Positions 6,289 to 13,710 are shown, counted from the stretch's first letter. The stretch: 25,019 nt of DNA from CAZBZG01 sp964496245 (GCA_964496245.1 CAZBZG010000026.1:1-25019), one strand, 5' to 3'. Notes: a model not told the origin generated them from the sequence alone. Numbers and translations are program-made.

Positions 6289-9120
6289 TCAATCGAGATC
6301 CAATTCGCGCTCCTCGGGCGCGTCCTTCTGTGGAGAAAAGGTGGCCAGTACGGCCGGAAAGACCACCAGGCTGGCGATGAGATTGCTGGTGAGCGCCAGG
6401 ATCGAGAGCAAACCCATGCTCGTGATGCCCTTGTAGCCGCCCACCGCGAGCGAGCCGAATCCGATCATGCTCGTCAGGCTCGTGATCATGATGGCCCGCC
6501 CCGTATCCCCGACCATGGGGCCGATGTCGCGCCCCGATTCGTAGAAACGGTTCACCAGATGGATGCCGTTGTCCACGCCCAGCCCGATGATGATGGGCAC
6601 GGCCAGCACGTTGATGAAGTTGAACGAAATGTGTGCCGCACTCATGAAGCCGAAGAGGAAGAGCAGGCCCAGGCCGACGGGCAGCAGGCAGTAGACGACT
6701 CGCACCGGGTGGCGATGGAAAAAAATCGCGAGCACGAGCCCGGCCACACCCAATACCCAGAGGCTGACCCGCCAGAAGTCTTCCTTGACCACGTCCGCCA
6801 ACTCGTAGGCGAGCAGACCCGTTCCGGTGAGCACGCTCTTCTGGGAGCGTTCGCCGGTAAAATCCTTCTCGAGGCCGAGGTGCTTGCGCGCTTGTGCGAG
6901 CCATGGCTCGTCGATCTTGAGGTCCGCGGTATCGCTTTCGGGTCCGCCGCGGATGGGCGGGTAGATGTTGGTCTTGACCGTCCAGCCCTTCTCGAGCACG
7001 GTGATGCGCTTGACCTTGCCATGGAGAGACTTCAGGTCGGCGACCGTGAGCGCATCGCCCGCATCGTGCAGGACCCTGGGGCGCCCGTTCGCGTGCGTGA
7101 CCACGGGCTTGCCCAGCACCAGGGGGAAGTCCCCGGCACGCGGACGCTCATAGCGGATGTCGTACCGCCGCCGCCGCCGGCTCACGCGGCGGCGCACCCA
7201 GCGTTCGACCGGTGTATCCGTGAAATGACTGGCGAGCACGAGTTCGCGCTTCTCCACACGCTCGGCATGGCGTTCGAGCAGCCGGATATTGGTGGCAAAG
7301 GCCTTTTCGCGAAGGCCGGCTCCTGCGAGCGCCTGGCGGAAAGCTGTGAGCGCCCGTTCGAAGTCGATGGTAGCCAGGAGATCGAGCCGCCTGTGCTGTT
7401 CTTCCGGCGCGGGCAGGTACTCCATGACCGACTCGTAGGCCAGGAGATGCCCTTGCTCCTTCATCCGCCGGCAACCGGCGAGCTGCCGGGCAGCCCGGTC
7501 GAGCGCCTCCTCCTCGGTCTCGCCGTAGGCCAGGAGCATGAGCTTGTTCGGATTGCGGTCGGAAAAAGCACGCGCGATCTCCCCGCCCAGCTCAAAGGCC
7601 CGTTCGGCCGGCCGGAGCGAGCTCATCCGCTGATCGAAACGGGGGTAATCCGGCCAGACGAGGAGCCGCAGCACGCACAGCCCGGCCGCCAGGACCCCCA
7701 GAGCCAGGACCAGCCGGCGGTGACGCCCCACCCAGGCGACCAGCTGCGGCAGGAAGAAGCGCGTGGGCCGCAGTACGCGGACGTGCTCCTCGCGCTGCTG
7801 GTTCCGCCAGGTGATCAGGGCCGGAAGCACGAAAAGCATGCCCGGCACCGAGAGCGCGATGCCGAGGCCCGCGAGCACGCCGAACTCCGAGAGCTGGGTG
7901 AAACGCGTGGCCTTGAGCGCCAGAAACGCCAGGCTGGTCGTAACCATGCCCACGAAGACGGCCCAGCCGGTGCGCGTCAGGCTGCAGGCGAAGGCTTCCT
8001 CCACGTTCTTGCCCTGCACCCGTTCCTCCACGTACCGGTTGTAGATGTGGATGGCGTAGTCCACTCCGAGCCCCACGAGCACGGCTGCGAACGCGCAGGA
8101 GACCACGTTGAGCTGGCCAAAGATGATCCAGCCGATGCCCACGGTCCAGCTCACGACCATGGCAAGCGGCAGCCCCACATACAGCAGCACCCCGTACCGA
8201 CGGAAGCAGTAGCCGAAGAGCAGGATCACGCCCACCAGGCTCGTGACCAGCGTGGTGAGCAACGTCTGGTGAACGCGTTCCTTGTAACAGCGGGCGATCT
8301 CGTATCCGCCGCCGAACTCGATTCCCTTCCGGTCGTCCAACGGCAACTCCCGCTGCACGCCCACGGGTTCGCGCGCCACCTCCTCCCGGGCGATCATGCG
8401 GACCAGGTCCATGATCTTGCGCGAGAAGGCCACGCTCTGCGCTGGCTGGCGGGGCTGGACCACCAGGAGCAGCATGCGGCGGTGGTCGTCCACGAGGTAC
8501 CCGGAGGTGTCGCCGCCCTCGCCCAGAAAGCCGCGCGTGTGCATCCAACTGCGAAAGAGCGAATAGAGCCCCAGCACGTCCTGGAGGATCGCGCGTTCGG
8601 CCTCGGCGTCCACGGCCACGCTGCTCATGAGCCGCCGCCGGGTACGCGCCACCGAGCGTCGGATGGCCTCCGGCTGGAGCTGCTCGACCACCCGTTCGAG
8701 GTGGGGCCGATCCAAGAGCAGCAGACCGGACCGGGGCAGTTCCTCGTCGCGGAGATAGTCGGCCTCCTCCTCCTCGAACTTGCGGCAGAAGGCGTTCTTG
8801 ATCTCCGGATGGTTCTGCAGCCGCTCGGCCATGCGGTCGGCGATGCGTCCGGCCCGCTCCACGCCCGCGCGGGTCCCGTCCAGGTGGAAGACGACCACTG
8901 CTTCGTCGGCGGAGTCGAAGTCCACCACCGCGCGCGTGAACGCGCGCGCCGCCGGGATGCGCTGGGGCAGCATCTTGCTGATGTCGAACGCGAACCGCAT
9001 GCCGATGAGGGACGGCGGAATGAGCGAGAGGGCGGTGAGCAGCAGGGCCAGCAGCAGCACGAGCCGATAGTGGCGGCAGGCGATGTGCGCTACAGCTTCG
9101 AGAATGCGGGTCTTGATCAC
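6289..9120 (-). CDS. RND/MMPL-family exporter (lipid-type transporter)
   Basis: A 943-residue inner-membrane protein with the two-fold RND layout. One TM helix near the N-terminus (RLVLLLALLLTALSLIPP) is followed by a periplasmic loop and a five-helix block containing GLGVDYAIHIYNRY. A second such half follows, with GLGVDNGIHLVNRFYE. These GLGVDxxIH signatures are the proton-relay segments of the MMPL/HpnN-like (COG1033) branch, which moves lipids and hydrophobic molecules rather than drugs. No membrane-fusion protein or TolC is nearby. Instead a LolA-like lipoprotein lies upstream and a LolA-like soluble protein downstream. The start is a GTG at 9118-9120 with an AGGAA site 7 nt away; the frame is open further upstream but would overlap the preceding gene. 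The substrate is inferred to be a lipid or lipoprotein. Confidence 0.92.
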   Translation of the reverse strand: MIKTRILEAVAHIACRHYRLVLLLALLLTALSLIPPSLIGMRFAFDISKMLPQRIPAARAFTRAVVDFDSADEAVVVFHLDGTRAGVERAGRIADRMAERLQNHPEIKNAFCRKFEEEEADYLRDEELPRSGLLLLDRPHLERVVEQLQPEAIRRSVARTRRRLMSSVAVDAEAERAILQDVLGLYSLFRSWMHTRGFLGEGGDTSGYLVDDHRRMLLLVVQPRQPAQSVAFSRKIMDLVRMIAREEVAREPVGVQRELPLDDRKGIEFGGGYEIARCYKERVHQTLLTTLVTSLVGVILLFGYCFRRYGVLLYVGLPLAMVVSWTVGIGWIIFGQLNVVSCAFAAVLVGLGVDYAIHIYNRYVEERVQGKNVEEAFACSLTRTGWAVFVGMVTTSLAFLALKATRFTQLSEFGVLAGLGIALSVPGMLFVLPALITWRNQQREEHVRVLRPTRFFLPQLVAWVGRHRRLVLALGVLAAGLCVLRLLVWPDYPRFDQRMSSLRPAERAFELGGEIARAFSDRNPNKLMLLAYGETEEEALDRAARQLAGCRRMKEQGHLLAYESVMEYLPAPEEQHRRLDLLATIDFERALTAFRQALAGAGLREKAFATNIRLLERHAERVEKRELVLASHFTDTPVERWVRRRVSRRRRRYDIRYERPRAGDFPLVLGKPVVTHANGRPRVLHDAGDALTVADLKSLHGKVKRITVLEKGWTVKTNIYPPIRGGPESDTADLKIDEPWLAQARKHLGLEKDFTGERSQKSVLTGTGLLAYELADVVKEDFWRVSLWVLGVAGLVLAIFFHRHPVRVVYCLLPVGLGLLFLFGFMSAAHISFNFINVLAVPIIIGLGVDNGIHLVNRFYESGRDIGPMVGDTGRAIMITSLTSMIGFGSLAVGGYKGITSMGLLSILALTSNLIASLVVFPAVLATFSPQKDAPEERELDLD

Positions 9121-9178
9121 GGATCGTTCCTGTGGATGGCGGTCGGAAACCGGTTTCGCGCGCCGGCGTGCCGGGCCA

Positions 9179-10096
9179 TCAGGATTCCGGACGGTCTGCT
9201 TTGTCGGGGGATTCCGCATCCCCTTCGACCCGCACTTCGCGGATCGGCTTGGTCCGCGTGCGGGAAGGGACCTCCAGGTACCAGGCCGCGGTCGGGATCG
9301 AGACCTCCGGCACCACACGCTTGAACGTCACGAGCACCGACCGGTCGCTCTCCGGCCACTGGAGATGCATCCGAAACGGGTATCGTCCCAGCGCGTGCAC
9401 CACCGACGGCGCGTTCGTCCCCGACCGTTTCGGGCCGGTGGCTTCCAGGGCTTCGTAGCGCCCGTACTCCTTGGCAAAGACCACGGCGCCGTCCGCGTTC
9501 CGCTGTTCCACGCGGACCAGGTCGAGCGTCTCCGGATCGAGCAGCACACGCAAGCGGGGCTGCCCCGCAGGCCGACGCTCCTCGAGCACCACCGGCGGCG
9601 GACCGGAGAAGAAGCCGGCTTCCGGCGCGGGTCGGCGCCGCCACGCGCGCAGCACCAGTGCCCGCTCGGGTTGGAGCAGGTGACCCAGGATCTCTCCGGG
9701 GTCGAAGTGGATGTCCGCCTCCGCGAGGTCGGCCCGCGTGCCCTCGTAGAGGGAGCGCTTGCGGGGCACGTAGAACGCGATCTGGTTGCCGATGAGCACG
9801 GTGTCGAAGACCTCGACCTTGCCCAGCGCCTTGCTCGCCCGCAGGCGCAGGCGCCCTGGTTTCTGGGCCAGGATCTTGGTGTTGATGCGCAGCGTGAAAT
9901 CATTCTCCGGATCCAGAATGCGCATGGCCGCTTCCGCCCGGAGGCTGGTCAGCGCGGCCCGCTGTTCGAGCGACGCCTCCAGAAGCTCGGCCGCCGACCG
10001 GCCGGCGGCCGCCGCTGAACCGGCGCGCTCTCCGGACGGTTCCTGGCAGCCGACCAGAACGAGCAGGAGGGCCGGCAGACAGAGTCTTGCAGACAA
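9179..10096 (-). CDS. LolA-like outer-membrane-type lipoprotein, first gene of the RND operon
   Basis: About 305 residues. The N-terminus is a short lipoprotein signal ending in the lipobox LVGC (Cys17 from the chosen start). A low-complexity Ala/Gly/Ser stretch follows, then a beta-rich domain with LTSLRAEAAMRI, PGRLRLRASKALGKVEVFDT and RVLLDPETLDLVRVE. That pattern resembles DUF4292/LolA-type lipoproteins. The start is taken as TTG at 10094-10096, after a GGAG site 5 nt upstream. A GTG at 10112-10114 is in frame but would give an acidic signal-peptide n-region. The gene ends 58 nt before the RND start. I infer it receives or passes on the RND cargo at the outer membrane. Confidence 0.75.
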   Translation of the reverse strand: MSARLCLPALLLVLVGCQEPSGERAGSAAAAGRSAAELLEASLEQRAALTSLRAEAAMRILDPENDFTLRINTKILAQKPGRLRLRASKALGKVEVFDTVLIGNQIAFYVPRKRSLYEGTRADLAEADIHFDPGEILGHLLQPERALVLRAWRRRPAPEAGFFSGPPPVVLEERRPAGQPRLRVLLDPETLDLVRVEQRNADGAVVFAKEYGRYEALEATGPKRSGTNAPSVVHALGRYPFRMHLQWPESDRSVLVTFKRVVPEVSIPTAAWYLEVPSRTRTKPIREVRVEGDAESPDKADRPES

Positions 10097-10160
10097 CAGG
10101 GCTCCCTCATCCACGGGAAACGCGTCCTGCGCCCGGCGTGTTTCCCTGTAAGCGTAGACC

Positions 10161-10188
10161 AGTCTATGGATTGCTGTACCGGGGACAA
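10161..10188 (-). promoter_or_regulatory. Candidate promoter of the lipoprotein-RND-STAS-channel operon
   Basis: On the minus strand TTGTCC (10183-10188), 16-nt spacer, TAGACT (10161-10166), about 65 nt before the TTG start. Each box matches consensus at four of six positions. Confidence 0.35.
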
Positions 10189-10230
10189 GGGTTTCCCTCG
10201 GATTTGCCTGGCCGTGGAGGTTGAACACGC

Positions 10231-10380
10231 CTACGAGCGCGCCTCGAGTACGGCTTCGCCCGGTGCAATCGTCATGAGATCGAGCAGGTCGTCGCGTCCG
10301 AGCAGGAAGAACCGACGGGTCGCATCGTAGATCGACCGCTGGTACCGGTAGATCCGGTCCATGCGCCGGGCTGGGTCCAT
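10231..10380 (-). pseudogene. Truncated BtaB-like SAM methyltransferase (betaine-lipid type), N-terminal 49 codons only
   Basis: The ATG at 10378-10380 has a strong AAGGGAG site 6 nt upstream. The first 46 residues (MDPARRMDRIYRYQRSIYDA, then TRRFFLLGRDDLLD) look like the N-terminus of BtaB-type methyltransferases, which trimethylate the headgroup of diacylglyceryl betaine lipids. In that family VLE is followed by the SAM-binding GCGTGR motif. Here the sequence runs VLEARS and stops at a TAG, and the missing ~160 residues are not found in any frame downstream. A deletion that fused the 5' end to unrelated sequence explains this best. Promoter and leader remain intact. The BtaB match is from memory of the family; expression as a 49-residue peptide is possible but unsupported. 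Confidence 0.6.
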
Positions 10381-10405
10381 GTGCGCTCCCTTCTGGCCTG
10401 CCTCA

Positions 10406-10488
10406 GGACGCCGAGGGGCTGTACACCCCGTCCACCGTACAGCGCCGCCACCGCCCGGGCAGAGAGTTCCCCAGACAGATCCTGGGGA
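10406..10488 (-). other. Structured leader of the truncated methyltransferase gene
   Basis: The ~115-nt leader between promoter and ATG contains a perfect 7-bp inverted repeat TCCCCAG / CTGGGGA (10468-10488). It also has two mutually exclusive pairings nearer the gene: GCTGTAC / GTACAGC (10418-10443), or GGAC with GGGG pairing to CCCC with GTCC (10406-10433). Competing stems suggest an attenuator or riboswitch-like element, but I recognise no known class. The rest of 10381-10682 shows no coding signal on either strand. Confidence 0.3.
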
Positions 10489-10495
10489 GACGTCG

Positions 10496-10524
10496 ATCCT
10501 ATTGCCGTCGCTCTCCCGCTGCAA
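10496..10524 (-). promoter_or_regulatory. Candidate promoter upstream of the truncated methyltransferase
   Basis: On the minus strand TTGCAG (10519-10524), 17-nt spacer, TAGGAT (10496-10501). Its presence supports the view that the downstream remnant was once a complete, independently transcribed gene. Confidence 0.4.
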
Positions 10525-10682
10525 GGACGATGGCGGTGCGGCGGATTTCGCCGCCGAAACCGGTCCCCCCACCGGGACGTACGAACAGCCTGTCGAACGC
10601 CCCCTGTGGGCTCCGCCCCGTCAGCCGCCTCAGACCGCAGCCACAGGAGGCCCTCTAACGAGCCGGAACGCCTGACGATTCC

Positions 10683-10711
10683 TTGACAAGCCGCCGCGCA
10701 CGGGTTACGCT
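10683..10711 (+). promoter_or_regulatory. Promoter of the selenoprotein gene
   Basis: Perfect TTGACA (10683-10688), 17-nt spacer, TACGCT (10706-10711). The ATG is 45 nt downstream of the -10 box, preceded by a GAGAGGAGAG ribosome site. Confidence 0.65.
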
Positions 10712-10756
10712 TAGGTGCGTTCGGCAACCGGTGTCCATTTCCCGAGAGGAGAGAAC

Positions 10757-11986
10757 ATGCGTCGCAGAGGAGGGATGATCTGGGGGGTGCCGCTGCTGCT
10801 GTTCGGTCTCGCCAGCGCCGCCGCCGAGGACGAGGAGGTCCGTCTGCGGGTTGGACCCATTCGCGGGTTCAGTCACGTGCTCTCGCAGAGCGACATGGCC
10901 GGCGACGGCATGGGCGGTGGTGGACGCGTGAAGCTGGCCGAAGGCGTGGTCCTGCCCAGCGGCATGCTCACCTACAAGGGAAGCGGCGGAGACGCCAGCC
11001 TGACGCTCGGCGGGGAGGAGATCGTTGTGACCTGCGGCCGTCGCGTGGAGATGCGCCAAGGAGGCCGTTCGCAAAAGCTCAAACGCGATGGGGATGGCCT
11101 GCGCCCGGCCAAACTCAAGCTGGCCAATGGCCTGAAGTACATGCTGGCGTTTCCCTATGCGAACCTGCGCAGCACGCGCAGCAAGTACGTCTACTACCGG
11201 AGTGCGTGCGTGCACGAAGGCCGGCTGGGCGGCACGGAGGTCGCCCTTTACGACGACAACCACGACGGCGCCTACAGCCAGAGCGACACCTTCTCGATCA
11301 ACGGCACCACCGTCTACGCACCCATCTCCGAACTCCTTCCGTCCTCCTCCAAGGTCTACCGGTTCGGAGGCATCGAGGACAACGGCGAGAAACTCGTCTG
11401 CCAGGAGCATGACGGCGAGACCGCCAAGATCGATGTCGAGTTCCGCGCCCGGGAGGTCAAAGCACAGGTCGCCTTCGGCAACGGCAAACTCAACTTCACC
11501 TCAGAGGGCCGGGGCAAGACGCTGACGGTCGTCCCCGGCGAGTACCGCCTGCTCTACGGGTTCGTGGTCTCCCGCAAGAAAAAGGCCGTGGCCGGCATCA
11601 CGGCCGGGGAGATGAAACCCACGGTCGTCGAGAAGGGCAAAAAGGGCACGATCGAACTGGGCGCGCCGTTCCGGCTGGTCTTCGCTGCGACACGCGCGGG
11701 CAACAAGATCAAGATCGATCACCGTTCCATCAAGGTCCGGGGGCGCGCGGAAGAGGAGTACGACCCGGTCGAGATCATCGGAACCCCGATCGTGGCCCTG
11801 GTCCGCGGCCGCAAACGAACGGGCATGGGCTCGTTCGAGACCGGCTGAGGCGGCAGCCTCTGCGGGTATACCGGGAGTATACCCAGAAACGATGGCGGCA
11901 GCGTCGTGAGCGAGGGCAAAATCGTGGTCACCGCCCGCCTGGAGGGGTTCGGGGAAGTCGAGGGGGCCGTGGATCTGCCGAAGTAG
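10757..11986 (+). CDS. Secreted selenoprotein of unknown function (UGA at 11846-11848 read as Sec364)
   Basis: 409 residues if the in-frame TGA is read through; 363 if it stops. The N-terminus is a signal peptide (MRRRGG, hydrophobic core, cleavage near ASAAA/ED at residue 23). A predicted beta-rich body follows, with a calcium-binding-like DDNHDGAYSQSD loop (166-177) resembling an EF-hand or dockerin loop, and Cys93, 151 and 215. Near the C-terminus the frame reads ...SFETG-Sec364-GGSLC..., with Cys369 five residues later. It continues for 45 sense codons to TAG at 11984-11986, ending EGAVDLPK. That extension has GC-rich third positions like the body, except inside the predicted SECIS, where ATA, AGT and AGA occur. 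The ribosome site is GGAG, 5 nt before ATG. tRNA-Sec and selA follow directly. I do not recognise the family. UGA decoding is inferred from frame continuity, the SECIS-like hairpin and context. Confidence 0.8.
11859..11887 (+). promoter_or_regulatory. SECIS-like stem-loop directing Sec insertion at UGA 11846
   Basis: A perfect 8-bp stem GGGTATAC (11864-11871) / GTATACCC (11877-11884) closes a five-base apical loop CGGGA. Below it a two-base GC bulge and a further TCT / AGA pairing extend the helix to 11 bp. The loop begins 23 nt after the UGA, and a G occupies its second position. Both features fit the described bacterial SECIS pattern, in which SelB contacts a loop G. No T-run follows, so it is not a typical terminator. 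A small competing hairpin GAGGC / GCCTC (11847-11860) overlaps the UGA itself. Confidence 0.75.
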
Positions 11987-12013
11987 CCCACCGATCATTT
12001 CAGGAGCCGCATC

Positions 12014-12048
12014 GCACAGGGGAAGATCTTCGGATCTTCCCCTTGTGC
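12014..12048 (+). terminator. Strong UUCG-tetraloop hairpin between selenoprotein gene and tRNA-Sec
   Basis: A 15-bp stem: GCACAGGGGAAGATC (12014-12028) pairs with 12033-12048, with one bulged T at 12044, and is closed by a TTCG tetraloop (12029-12032). It starts 27 nt after the selenoprotein TAG. Only a weak T-rich stretch follows, so it may act as a terminator, a 3'-end stabiliser or an RNA-processing site ahead of the tRNA. Confidence 0.6.
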
Positions 12049-12071
12049 TGGAATGGCCGAGCTGGTAGCGT
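12043..12071 (+). promoter_or_regulatory. Candidate promoter for tRNA-Sec and selA
   Basis: TTGTGC (12043-12048), 17-nt spacer, TAGCGT (12066-12071), 50 nt before the mature tRNA 5' end. The -35 box overlaps the 3' arm of the preceding hairpin. The same TTGTGC, 17 nt, TA-type box arrangement occurs before selB. Confidence 0.35.
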
Positions 12072-12121
12072 ATCCGCGTATTGAGGCACCAGCGGTCGAT
12101 TCAGACAAGCGCTGTTCGCGC

Positions 12122-12216
12122 GGAGGCGGTTCGTGGCTGGTGCTGCGCGCGGCCTTCAAAGCCGTTGTGGGGCGGACGACGTCCCAGGTGGGTTCGATTC
12201 CCATGCGCCTCCGCCA
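12122..12216 (+). tRNA. selC: tRNA-Sec (anticodon UCA)
   Basis: Selenocysteine tRNA of 95 nt with encoded CCA (12214-12216). The acceptor GGAGGCG pairs with CGCCTCC, with discriminator G12213. The D arm has the hallmark six-base stem CGTGGC / GCTGCG with a four-base TGGT loop. The anticodon loop is CTTCAAA, with TCA at 12156-12158. A long variable arm GGGGCG / CGTCCC follows, then a T arm with loop TTCGATT. The length, long D stem and long extra arm separate it from tRNA-Ser and from suppressors. The would-be eighth acceptor pair is G12129-G12205, a mismatch by this folding. It reads UGA and is substrate for SelA, whose gene begins 33 nt downstream. Confidence 0.96.
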
Positions 12217-12249
12217 ACCTGCGCGCCACCGCTTCCGGGAGATCGTCTT

Positions 12250-13665
12250 ATGCCGTCGGATCAGCAGGCGCGCCTGCGGGCGCTGCCGTCCGTGCACCAG
12301 TTCCTGGCTGCGCCGCCGGGCGCGGTTCTGTGCGAGGAGTTCGGCAGCGGCCTCTGCAAGCTCGCCCTGGGGCAGCTTCTGGACGGCATGCGGCGGTGCC
12401 TGCAGAACGGGCGCCTGGAGCGCGTGCCGGATGCCGAAGCGCTCGCCCGGGATCTGCGCATTCGTCTGGTGCGGCTCTGCCGGCCGGAGGGCCGGCGCGC
12501 CATCAACGCCACGGGCATCCTGCTCCACACCGGTCTCGGGCGCGCCCCGCTCTGCACGGACGCGCTCGATCAGGTGGCGGGCTTCGGCCGCTACAGCGTG
12601 CTCCAGACCGACCTCGACACCGGCAAGCGCAGCCGCCGCGAAGAGAAGATCGAGGCGCTTCTGCGAGAACTCACCGGATGCGAGGCCGCGCTCGTGGTCA
12701 ACAACAACGCAGCCGCCACCATGCTCGTTCTGAACACGCTGGCCGCTGGCAAGGAGGTCCTCGTCAGCCGCGGCCAGCTCATCGAGATCGGCGGCGCCTA
12801 CCGCATGATGGACGTCATGGCCATGAGCGGATGCCGGCTGCGCGAAGTGGGGTGCACCAACCGCACGCACCTCTCCGATTACGCGGCAGCCGTGAGCGAG
12901 GAGACGGGCGCGCTGATCCACGTCCACACCAGCAACTACCGCATCCGCGGATTCGCCGGCGCCCCCGACAGTAAGGCCCTGGCCGGTCTCGGCAAGCAGC
13001 ACGACCTGCCTGTGATCGACGACCTCGGAAGTGGCGCCCTCGTCCCGCTCGCCCAGTGGGGGCTGCCTGACGAGCCGCTGGTGCGGGACAGCATCACGGC
13101 TGGCGCATCGGTCGCCTGCTTCAGCGGGGACAAGCTGATCGGCGGCCCGCAAGCGGGCATCCTCGTCGGCCGGCGGGAGATCGTGGAACGCCTGCGCAAG
13201 AATCCCTTCGCCCGCATGTTCCGCGTGGGCAAGATGACCCTGGCCGCGCTCGAAGCCACCCTGCCCCATTTTCTGAACGATACGTTCCGCAAAGCCATCC
13301 CCTTCTACCGCATGCTCGACCGGTCCGTGGCCGATCTGCGCGCACAAGGCGAGCGCCTCGCAGCTGCGCTCGGAGAGATCCCGGGCTTGGACACGGAACT
13401 GGAGGCGGGCGCCGCATACGTGGGGTCGGGATCGATCCCGGACGAGGGCGTGGATAGCGTGGTCGTGCGCCTCACCCTCTCCGGTGTGCCGGCCGCCGAT
13501 CTCGCCCGCCGCCTGCGGCAGCACGTGCCTGCGGTCTTCGGCCGCGTGCAGGAAGATGCCCTGCTTCTGGATATGCGTACGCTGGCTGCGGACGAGGTCG
13601 ACGCGGTGCTGCAGGCGGTCCGGAGCGCAATGCAGGCGGCCCCTCCGCTCGACACGCCCGCTTGA
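12250..13665 (+). CDS. selA: L-seryl-tRNA(Sec) selenium transferase
   Basis: PLP-dependent enzyme that converts Ser-tRNA(Sec) to Sec-tRNA(Sec) using selenophosphate. It is 471 residues; family members are about 460. The N-terminal tRNA-binding region starts MPSDQQARLRALPSVHQFLA. INATGILLHTGLGRAPL marks the start of the catalytic fold. NNNAAATMLVLNTLAAGKEV and SRGQLIEIGGAYRM are further family signatures. The PLP-binding Lys is Lys295 in SGDKLIGGPQAG, the same position as in E. coli SelA. The frame is open upstream across the tRNA, but ATG 12250 has a GGGAG site 8 nt away and the canonical start. It is presumably transcribed with tRNA-Sec. It converges with the polyferredoxin gene. Confidence 0.97.
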   Translation: MPSDQQARLRALPSVHQFLAAPPGAVLCEEFGSGLCKLALGQLLDGMRRCLQNGRLERVPDAEALARDLRIRLVRLCRPEGRRAINATGILLHTGLGRAPLCTDALDQVAGFGRYSVLQTDLDTGKRSRREEKIEALLRELTGCEAALVVNNNAAATMLVLNTLAAGKEVLVSRGQLIEIGGAYRMMDVMAMSGCRLREVGCTNRTHLSDYAAAVSEETGALIHVHTSNYRIRGFAGAPDSKALAGLGKQHDLPVIDDLGSGALVPLAQWGLPDEPLVRDSITAGASVACFSGDKLIGGPQAGILVGRREIVERLRKNPFARMFRVGKMTLAALEATLPHFLNDTFRKAIPFYRMLDRSVADLRAQGERLAAALGEIPGLDTELEAGAAYVGSGSIPDEGVDSVVVRLTLSGVPAADLARRLRQHVPAVFGRVQEDALLLDMRTLAADEVDAVLQAVRSAMQAAPPLDTPA

Positions 13666-13689
13666 CGATCGCACAAGCCGCCGCCGCTC

Positions 13690-13710
13690 GAGCCCGAAGG
13701 GGCGCGGCTC
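13690..13710 (+). terminator. Weak terminator-like hairpin after selA
   Basis: GAGCC (13690-13694) and GGCTC (13706-13710) form a short stem followed by TTT. It lies in the 64-nt gap between two convergent genes. The stem is only 5 bp, so termination is uncertain. Confidence 0.25.

Noticed and set aside
6559..9324. Long plus-strand open frame opposite the RND gene
   Set aside because: It is His/Glu/Gln-rich antisense of a high-GC gene with no recognisable domain, while the minus strand encodes clear RND motifs.
11846..11848. TGA taken as the true stop of the secreted protein, with the hairpin as its terminator
   Set aside because: The frame continues with coding-like codons to a TAG. The hairpin lacks a T-run and lies inside that extension. 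A stronger hairpin better suited to termination follows the TAG at 12014-12048.
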